Positions 54,047 to 61,600 of a DNA stretch of 64,000 nucleotides are shown here, piece after piece (within the stretch, counting starts at the first letter, position 1; each line of letters begins with the position of its first letter). A program made the translations under genes and the position numbers. Under the pieces are notes generated by a model that saw only the letters and a program-made list of their open reading frames with translations, had not been told where the DNA came from and ran no database searches. Origin of the DNA: a virus. Location of the stretch: positions 62,001 through 126,000 of the IMG/VR virus record IMGVR_UViG_3300042890_006166; one strand, 5' to 3'.

Positions 54047-54866
54047 TTCAAAACTCAAAATTATTGTTTCTCTATCTCTTTTAACTTGTCTTCTTTTTCT
54101 AGGTTCAATTTGGCAGAATCAGGAATTGCAGCAAGCCAAAGTAGATTCTCAAAGACATTTAAATAATTATCTGGCGTCACATGATTCTATTGATGTTATT
54201 TCTTCGGAAAATGAAACTTTGTTGGCACAAAAATCATCAATGGATCTTTTTTATTCTGAATTGAGTGAAGAAAACATTGATCTTTTAAGAAGGTTAGATC
54301 TTGAAAAGAAAAAAAAGGCGAAGGTAATCATTCAAACTGAAATTGAATATCGCGACACTTCAATCTATATTCCAATTACATCTTCTTTTGAAAACAATAA
54401 GCCAGCTTTTAATTTCAAATACAACCCGACTTTGAAGGGGAAAAATAGGATGTCTATCTCTGGAGTTTTACCTTATTCAATTTCCTATGATACTTGCGAG
54501 TCAAAATCTGATTCCAATGGGGTGAATTGGAAAATACAACCTTCAATTACCCCGGGTATGGTTCATCTTGAAATCGAACAAAAAATCGATTTGGTAACTG
54601 GGTTATTCAGAGATCCACAAACCAAACGTTTGTATGTCAGAGCTTCTACGGATTTTCCTGGTATAACATTTAATGAATTAAATTCAATTAACTTATTGGA
54701 TGATGAAGAATCTAGAAAGGCTTTGCGTAATTCCAGAAAATCTTTTGGTATTGGAATGTCAGTAGGTTTTGGATTTACAGCAGGATCAAACGGATATATT
54801 GTAAGAGGACCTAATTTGGGTGTGGGGCTAACTTACACCCCAAAATTTCTTCAATTTGGAAAATAA
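54033..54866 (+). CDS. Membrane-anchored coiled-coil protein, possible spanin-like
   Basis: A 277-residue protein with an N-terminal membrane anchor (IIVSLSLLTCLLFLGSIW, about residues 10-27) and no lipobox, so it is probably an inner-membrane protein with its body in the periplasm. A coiled coil follows (about 28-105, ENETLLAQKSSMDLFYSELS and on), then a Lys-rich hinge, a beta domain and a Gly/aromatic C-terminus (FGIGMSVGFGFTAGSNGY, GVGLTYTPKFLQFG). Similar anchor-plus-coil-plus-glycine-rich-end proteins occur in Bacteroidota phages. An inner-membrane spanin role in lysis is possible, but so is a surface or entry role; no holin or endolysin is visible nearby. It starts inside the end of the previous gene. 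Confidence 0.68.
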   Translation: MKNFDSKLKIIVSLSLLTCLLFLGSIWQNQELQQAKVDSQRHLNNYLASHDSIDVISSENETLLAQKSSMDLFYSELSEENIDLLRRLDLEKKKKAKVIIQTEIEYRDTSIYIPITSSFENNKPAFNFKYNPTLKGKNRMSISGVLPYSISYDTCESKSDSNGVNWKIQPSITPGMVHLEIEQKIDLVTGLFRDPQTKRLYVRASTDFPGITFNELNSINLLDDEESRKALRNSRKSFGIGMSVGFGFTAGSNGYIVRGPNLGVGLTYTPKFLQFGK

Positions 54867-54877
54867 AAAACAAAAAA

Positions 54878-57436
54878 ATGGCATACACCACAACATCTAA
54901 ATATGTACAATTAACTCCTTATTTGGTTATGGAGTACATGTATGCTGCTCAGCCAAATCCAGAAACTTATTTTGTAAACAACGGGGGAGGAAGCCCAACC
55001 GTAGGATTTAACAAATTAATCAACGGAATTATAGAATATAAAGGATCTCCAACCAACGAGGTCCAAATTTTCAATTTGGATGAAAATTATTCTATCACTC
55101 AGAACACCGCTTTAAACAATGTGGTTAAAACTTCTGAAAACTCTTTCATTCCATTGAACCCAAATTTGATTGTACCTTACAATGATTTTAACCCAAAGCT
55201 AACCCCCACTGCAGATCTTGAAATTACATTCCCTTCGAATATTTCGGTGATTTATGACACCGTGAGATATCACATTTTACAGGGATATAATTTGGAAAAT
55301 ATCGACGGACTGGTTTTATCTATTGCATTCTTAGATCAAGACGGATCCTACGTTACTTTTTCACAAATTGAATTGAGTTCAGGAACGGCTCAAAATTATA
55401 CTTTGGATCCCAATCCTCTAACAATTGGGTCGAACATTTACGACAAGTATTTTCAGATCAACGTCCCTTCATTAGTGGACATGAACAACCAATATGCAGC
55501 GGCTAGTTTTTCGAACAAACCAGATACTTTGGCTGGAAAAACATCTCGTAGTGGAAGAGGATATGTAACTGGTTCTCCAATGCGGATTTCTGTATGGCAA
55601 ATAAATGATATAACCCAAGTTAACGGATATAACCAATATGGGGTTACTTTGTATGCAGCTCTTTCTTTAGAATCTGAAGATCCTTTTTCTAATGTTGGAG
55701 CCTATGTAGGTCCAGCCGAAAATGGAGATTATTTCGAATATTTTGCTACTGACAATGGAGGATTTATTGAAAATTTCATCCTATTTCAAAATTCTATTGG
55801 AAACCAATATTACGTAGACCACAAGGTTGAAACGGCGGAGCAAATCGGAGCGGCTTTCATTATTACCAACAATTTTTCAACAATACAAACAACGGCATTT
55901 GATATTCCGTTGCTTTACAGACCTATTATTAGATATCCATCGGTGGCTGCTTCGTTTACGTTGCGTTATACTATGACACTAGTAAATTCTGTGGATCAAT
56001 CTCGTTTGGTAAGAAATGCTTCTTTTACTTCCATCAATCCTGGTAGATATGGAGCTTTTATCGCTCCATTGCAGCTTTCCGTTTTTCCGCAGACTCAGAA
56101 GATTTACAACAAATTGGCAAATCAATCCAATATCACTGTTCCATCTTCATCAATTGCTCCTATGGAAATTGTGAAATATCAAAATGTGTTTGTTGAAAAT
56201 AGCACGGTTAATTTAACAATGTCAAATCTAACTGTTACTGGAACAACAATAAGCCAAGCTGATGGTGGAGTAGCTCAAACTATTTCTTATGGATTGGGCC
56301 AAGCATACATAAGAATTTTACCATTCGATAATTATTACAAGTTCACTTTCTTTAAAAAGAATCCCAATGGAGTAACAGAGAAAATAGATTTAACTTCATC
56401 CGGGACTTTTAAACTTGTCTTCATAGACAATAAAAATAACAAATTGTTTGCCCCATCTATATCAGATAAAAACCTAGCCAATGCTTCTCAAGGTGAACTT
56501 GCTTTTAAAGTTGACCAAAGTTTGTCAGCCCAAATTTTAACATTTACAAATCGTAAATTTTATATTTCCAATCAGCCAGTGATAACCGAATCTTCACCAG
56601 TATCTGGGCAAAACTTATTCTCAAGATTTTCCAGTATTGGATCCAGATTGGCTAGAAGATCTTTATCTTCATCTGATTCTATTAGTGACATTCAGCTTTT
56701 AGCACGAAATTTTACATCACCAAATAACAATTCAGGAACGGCTAGAATCTCGAGTTCTTCTTCCTCAGTTTTATATTATGGAAATTGGTTGAAAGACAAT
56801 GAGCCAACCCCCCCTGCAATTCCAGTTGAAACCGGTCCAACAGGTGGTGTAGAAGCCAGATCAGACCTTGCTTTAATTACGGGTCAAATTCCTCGTGAAT
56901 CAACAATATTTTCCCCCTATTTAACATCAGTTCAAAGTTACTGGCAAAGAGCTCCAGTGGCAAGTGGTAGCACTTCTGGTACTTCTGGAACAACGACAAC
57001 TGAAAATTCTTCGGTACAAACCCAAACTCTTAATGTTTTGGGAATTACTGCATTCAAGGCGGCAATAGCTTCTGACGTACAAGGTAAAATAGATTCCGGT
57101 TGGTCAAATCAACAAATTATTGATTATTTCCTTAATCCATCCGCTCTTGGGTACAAAATATATTCTGGAATAACAAAGCAAATTTTCACCGACGCAGTTT
57201 CTGGTCTTTTTGCAAATTATGGAATATCTGGACAACTATTTATGGACCAGCTTGCAGCCTATGGTAACACTGAAGGTGGATTGGACACAGGAGGTACTGC
57301 TGCTCAAGGTGGAAGTACCGGAAATCAAAGTGGATCTGATTCTGGAGGTCCAAATCGCCCAACTTTTCCAAGAGGAGGGGGAAGCTCAAATACCAGGCCT
57401 CCCTTGGGAGGTTTTAGACCAAGGGCTGGATTCTAG
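54878..57436 (+). CDS. Large virion structural protein, C-terminal Gly/Ser-rich tail
   Basis: An 852-residue protein. The N-terminal three quarters form a beta-rich virion-like domain series (YLVMEYMYAAQPNP at the start, DTVRYHILQGYNLENIDGLV and INDITQVNGYNQYGVTLYAA in the middle), with no enzyme motif. Residues about 560-640 are Ser/Asn-rich. A helical part at about 710-790 contains FKAAIASDVQGKIDSGWSNQ and a GISGQLFMDQL helix. The last 60 residues are Gly/Ser/Arg/Pro-rich and disordered (GGGSSNTRPPLGG, FRPRAGF). It starts 11 bases after the previous gene and is followed after 17 bases by the tube-like gene. A baseplate or tail-completion component is likely. Family not recognised. Confidence 0.65.
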   Translation: MAYTTTSKYVQLTPYLVMEYMYAAQPNPETYFVNNGGGSPTVGFNKLINGIIEYKGSPTNEVQIFNLDENYSITQNTALNNVVKTSENSFIPLNPNLIVPYNDFNPKLTPTADLEITFPSNISVIYDTVRYHILQGYNLENIDGLVLSIAFLDQDGSYVTFSQIELSSGTAQNYTLDPNPLTIGSNIYDKYFQINVPSLVDMNNQYAAASFSNKPDTLAGKTSRSGRGYVTGSPMRISVWQINDITQVNGYNQYGVTLYAALSLESEDPFSNVGAYVGPAENGDYFEYFATDNGGFIENFILFQNSIGNQYYVDHKVETAEQIGAAFIITNNFSTIQTTAFDIPLLYRPIIRYPSVAASFTLRYTMTLVNSVDQSRLVRNASFTSINPGRYGAFIAPLQLSVFPQTQKIYNKLANQSNITVPSSSIAPMEIVKYQNVFVENSTVNLTMSNLTVTGTTISQADGGVAQTISYGLGQAYIRILPFDNYYKFTFFKKNPNGVTEKIDLTSSGTFKLVFIDNKNNKLFAPSISDKNLANASQGELAFKVDQSLSAQILTFTNRKFYISNQPVITESSPVSGQNLFSRFSSIGSRLARRSLSSSDSISDIQLLARNFTSPNNNSGTARISSSSSSVLYYGNWLKDNEPTPPAIPVETGPTGGVEARSDLALITGQIPRESTIFSPYLTSVQSYWQRAPVASGSTSGTSGTTTTENSSVQTQTLNVLGITAFKAAIASDVQGKIDSGWSNQQIIDYFLNPSALGYKIYSGITKQIFTDAVSGLFANYGISGQLFMDQLAAYGNTEGGLDTGGTAAQGGSTGNQSGSDSGGPNRPTFPRGGGSSNTRPPLGGFRPRAGF

Positions 57437-57453
57437 AAAATTAACAATTTAAG

Positions 57454-58014
57454 ATGGCAATTTTAAACGCAAGATCCAATTCATTTTACTTCAACTTTCC
57501 CAAAGGGTTTTTTCCACCTAGTGTAGAAAATCGATGGATTGATTATTTAAAAAAACAGCCAACCCCTTACGACACGATCACCTCCTTCATGAATTCCAGT
57601 ATTCAGTCGGTGGGGTTCCCTACTATGAGTACAAATCTGGTATCACAGACGAAGAACTTGGGAAAACAAATTAACTATCAAAGCGCAACCCCAGTCCAAG
57701 ATTTATTTACCAGAGATTTCGATGTTTCGTTTAGAATAGGTGAGGGATTTGTAAATTATTTTATCATGTTGGAAACTGTTTTAGATAAACTAGCTTTCCA
57801 GAATGATGACCTATTTACTCCCGTTTTACCTCTTAGAATTTTGAACAACGAAGGAGGAGTAATTGTCTCGGTTGTATTTAAAGAAGTCAACCTAACGGGG
57901 ATAAACGGAATCACCTTGAATTACACCCAAAATGCACCTAGTGTGAACACATTCACTGTTTCTTTTAAATGTAACTTCATGGAGTTAGACATGGAAGTAC
58001 AGAAAAGAAACTAG
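57454..58014 (+). CDS. Tail-tube-like protein
   Basis: A 186-residue protein (T4 gp19 is 163) with the pattern of contractile-tail tube or tube-initiator proteins. The front reads YFNFPKGFFPPSVENRWIDY, then PTPYDTITSFMNSSIQSVGF and P-T-M-S-T. A middle part has RDFDVSFRIGEGFVNYFIML (about residues 89-108), and the end is beta-rich (GGVIVSVVFKEVNLTGINGI and TFTVSFKCNFMELDM). The alternation of beta strands around one helix matches the tube fold. In contractile tails this protein stacks as hexamers to form the channel through which DNA passes. A GATATATAAG element overlaps the end of the gene. Whether it is the main tube or a cap protein cannot be decided here. Confidence 0.55.
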   Translation: MAILNARSNSFYFNFPKGFFPPSVENRWIDYLKKQPTPYDTITSFMNSSIQSVGFPTMSTNLVSQTKNLGKQINYQSATPVQDLFTRDFDVSFRIGEGFVNYFIMLETVLDKLAFQNDDLFTPVLPLRILNNEGGVIVSVVFKEVNLTGINGITLNYTQNAPSVNTFTVSFKCNFMELDMEVQKRN

Positions 58015-58023
58015 ATATATAAG
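58014..58023 (+). promoter_or_regulatory. Candidate late-promoter element GATATATAAG
   Basis: It begins on the last base of the tube-like gene's stop codon and ends 19 bases before the ATG at 58043. It would drive the operon that leads into the giant Gly-X-Y gene. Confidence 0.5.
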
Positions 58024-58042
58024 AAAGAAAAAACACAATATT

Positions 58043-58288
58043 ATGAGAAAATTTTCTGAACTGACGAAGATGAATGAAATGAAATATGGTCAACCCATGT
58101 ACGGAGAAAATGACATGAAACAGCACATGAAGAATTTGCTGGTTGCCGCTTCTGGAAACGACCAAAGAGTTTTGAACGACGTGGTAGACTGTCTCTCCGA
58201 CGAGCAGATGAAAAAGTGCTACGATAATCTTGTCAAAGTTTACAACTACACGGGGAAAGTAGGACAAGCCGTTGAACCCAACCTTTAA
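58043..58288 (+). CDS. Small protein with targeting-like leader
   Basis: An 81-residue protein. The first 12 residues (MRKFSELTKMNE) match the pattern of leaders at 1074, 6032 and 9081. The rest is helical with a Cys pair (VVDCLSDEQMKKCYDNLVK) and ends with a short acidic/hydrophobic tail. Preceded by a GATATATAAG element. Its 3' end holds AAGGCGGTG just before the next gene, one of few Shine-Dalgarno-like sequences in the window. The role is unknown; an internal head protein or small assembly factor is possible. Confidence 0.62.
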   Translation: MRKFSELTKMNEMKYGQPMYGENDMKQHMKNLLVAASGNDQRVLNDVVDCLSDEQMKKCYDNLVKVYNYTGKVGQAVEPNL

Positions 58289-58302
58289 GGCGGTGAACAT
58301 AA

Positions 58303-58632
58303 ATGTTAGGCCTCATCGAAATAAAATACGGCAAGGATAGTGCAGGTAAAATTCTTTCCTTAGCTATCAATCCGTCTTCTGTAGGATCTATTTCCACGGG
58401 AGCTACCGGCTTTTTCATTTTTCTAGACTCTGTTAACACAACAGTTGTCCAACCTAATATCAACAATTTTTCAACTAAGCTGTCCTTCTTTGGGACATCT
58501 TTTGCTGATGCCCAAGCCATGGAGCAAGCCTGGCTGGCAGCCACCGACAATCTTTTAATAGAGGCCCAAATTGTGACTTTGGATTTTCAATCACAGGGTT
58601 ATATTTTTTCACAAACAATAGTTCAGGCGTAG
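58303..58632 (+). CDS. Hypothetical small protein preceding the giant Gly-X-Y gene
   Basis: A 109-residue beta-rich protein starting at ATG 58303: IEIKYGKDSAGKILSLAINP, then GSISTGATGFFIFLDSVNT and a helical segment DAQAMEQAWLAATDNLL. No signal peptide, membrane segment or known motif. Its stop codon (TAG) is directly followed by the GTG start of the giant gene, so translation of the two is probably coupled. It could be a chaperone or partner for that protein; this is inference from position. Confidence 0.62.
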   Translation: MLGLIEIKYGKDSAGKILSLAINPSSVGSISTGATGFFIFLDSVNTTVVQPNINNFSTKLSFFGTSFADAQAMEQAWLAATDNLLIEAQIVTLDFQSQGYIFSQTIVQA

Positions 58633-61600
58633 GTGAAAAAGATTGTAATACAATATATTTCTGGTTCACAAACACTGGCCACTTCTTTCGAGTTAGACAC
58701 ACTCTCGGAAATTATTGCGGTCGAAAACGGGGTTTACCTTTACTTCACTACTGTTTACAATTCTGGACCTCTTACAGCTTCTAGATTTTATTATGGAACT
58801 GTAGTTTATATTACTAAAACCGGTCAAGGATATGACCTATATCAACAATGTATTCAGGCTATAGGTGATGTAGTTACTGATCCAATCTCTAACGAAGGAA
58901 TTTTAGATTTTACCTGGGACCCAGGTGTAACCGTGATTTTCTCTAACATGAGTGGGGATTCTAGCGGTGGTGGAACCGGAGGATCTAGCTCGGGAAGTTC
59001 TGGTACTTCAGGCAGCTCTGGTACTTCTGGATCTACCGGAACCAGTGGATCTTCTGGAACAACAGGAAGTTCTGGTACTTCTGGAACCAGTGGATCATCA
59101 GGAACTTCTGGATCTGATGGTACAAGAGGAACCTCTGGAACTTCTGGCTCATCGGGATCCTCTGGAACTACTGGATCTTCTGGAACATCTGGTTCATCTG
59201 GAACTTCTGGATCAGATGGAACATCCGGAACTTCTGGCTCATCGGGATCCTCTGGAACTACTGGATCTTCTGGAACATCTGGTTCATCTGGAACTTCTGG
59301 ATCAGATGGAACATCCGGAACTTCTGGCTCATCTGGATCATCCGGAACTACTGGTTCTTCAGGAACATCTGGTTCATCTGGAACTTCTGGATCAGATGGA
59401 ACATCCGGAACTTCTGGCTCATCTGGATCATCCGGAACTACTGGTTCTTCAGGAACATCAGGTTCATCTGGAACTTCTGGATCAGATGGAACCTCTGGAA
59501 CTTCTGGCTCATCTGGATCATCCGGAACTACTGGTTCTTCAGGTACATCAGGTTCTTCTGGAACTTCTGGATCAGATGGAACCTCTGGAACTTCTGGCTC
59601 ATCGGGATCCTCTGGAACTACTGGTTCTTCAGGTACATCAGGTTCATCGGGTACTTCTGGTTCTGATGGGACTGCTGGAACATCGGGATCCTCCGGAACT
59701 ACTGGATCTTCTGGAACATCTGGTTCATCTGGAACTTCTGGATCAGATGGGACTGCTGGAACATCGGGATCCTCTGGAACTACTGGATCCTCTGGATCAT
59801 CTGGATCATCTGGAACTTCTGGATCAGATGGAACATCCGGAACTTCTGGCTCTTCCGGATCCTCTGGAACTACTGGTTCTTCAGGTACATCAGGTTCATC
59901 GGGAACTTCTGGATCAGATGGGACTTCAGGAACTTCTGGTTCATCGGGATCCTCTGGAACTACTGGTTCTTCAGGTACATCAGGAACTTCTGGATCAGAT
60001 GGAACCTCTGGAACTTCTGGCTCATCGGGATCCTCTGGAACTACTGGTTCTTCAGGTACATCAGGAACTTCTGGATCAGATGGAACCTCTGGAACTTCTG
60101 GCTCATCGGGATCCTCTGGAACTACTGGTTCTTCAGGTACATCAGGTTCATCGGGTACTTCTGGTTCTGATGGGACTGCTGGAACATCGGGATCCTCCGG
60201 AACTACTGGATCTTCTGGAACATCTGGTTCATCTGGAACTTCTGGATCAGATGGGACTGCTGGAACATCGGGATCCTCTGGAACTACCGGATCTTCGGGT
60301 ACATCAGGATCATCAGGGACTTCTGGATCAGATGGAACATCCGGAACTTCTGGCTCATCGGGATCATCTGGAACTAGTGGATCTTCTGGAACATCTGGTT
60401 CATCTGGAACTTCTGGATCAGATGGAACTTCCGGAACTTCTGGTTCTTCCGGATCCTCCGGTACTACCGGATCTTCTGGTTCATCTGGTTCATCTGGAAC
60501 TTCTGGATCAGATGGGACTGCTGGAACATCGGGATCCTCTGGAACTAGTGGATCTTCTGGAACATCTGGTTCATCTGGAACTTCTGGATCAGATGGGACT
60601 GCTGGAACATCGGGATCCTCTGGAACTACTGGATCCTCTGGAACATCTGGTTCATCTGGAACTTCTGGATCAGATGGGACTGCTGGAACATCGGGATCTT
60701 CTGGAACTACTGGTTCTTCTGGAACATCTGGTTCATCTGGAACTTCTGGATCAGATGGAACATCCGGAACTTCTGGCTCATCGGGATCATCTGGAACTAG
60801 TGGATCTTCTGGAACATCTGGTTCATCTGGAACTTCTGGATCAGATGGGACTGCTGGAACATCGGGATCCTCTGGAACTACTGGATCCTCTGGAACATCT
60901 GGTTCATCTGGAACTTCTGGATCAGATGGGACTGCTGGAACATCGGGATCTTCTGGAACTACCGGTTCTTCTGGAACATCTGGTTCATCTGGAACTTCTG
61001 GATCAGATGGGACTGCTGGAACATCGGGATCCTCTGGAACTTCTGGTTTAGATGGAACTTTTGGAACTTCTGGAACTTCTGGTTTCGACGGAACTTCTGG
61101 AACTTCTGGTTCTGACGGTACTTCTGGAACATCGGGTTCTTCTGGAACTTCTGGTTTAGATGGAACTTCTGGAACTTCTGGTTCTGACGGTACCTCCGGG
61201 ACATCGGGTTCTTCTGGAACTACTGGTTCTTCTGGAACTTCTGGATTCAATGGAACCTCTGGAACTTCTGGTCTAGATGGGACTTTTGGAACTTCAGGAA
61301 CCTCTGGATCCGATGGAACAGCAGGGACTTCTGGAACCGATGGAACATCAGGAACATCGGGTTCTTCTGGAACAACTGGATCATCTGGTACTTCTGGTTT
61401 GAATGGAACCTTTGGAACCTCCGGATCTTCAGGTACCACCGGAACTTCTGGAACTTCGGGTTCGTCCGGTACTACCGGAACATCGGGTTCCTCTGGAACA
61501 TCTGGTATAAATGGTTCTTTTGGAACCAGCGGAACTTCTGGGTCAAGTGGGACCAGCGGGGCCGGAATCATGAATTATTATGCTTCTTATAGTGATTCTA

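Noticed and set aside
58952-61051. 699-residue forward frame rich in Leu, His and Glu
   Set aside because: Off-frame reading of the same repeat. It begins just before block 1 and stops inside it.
58854-61571. 905-residue minus-strand frame with VPEVPEDP-type repeats
   Set aside because: It is the reverse complement of the Gly-X-Y repeat; it ends abruptly at the repeat edges and has no independent domains, whereas the plus-strand frame continues through non-repetitive globular parts.
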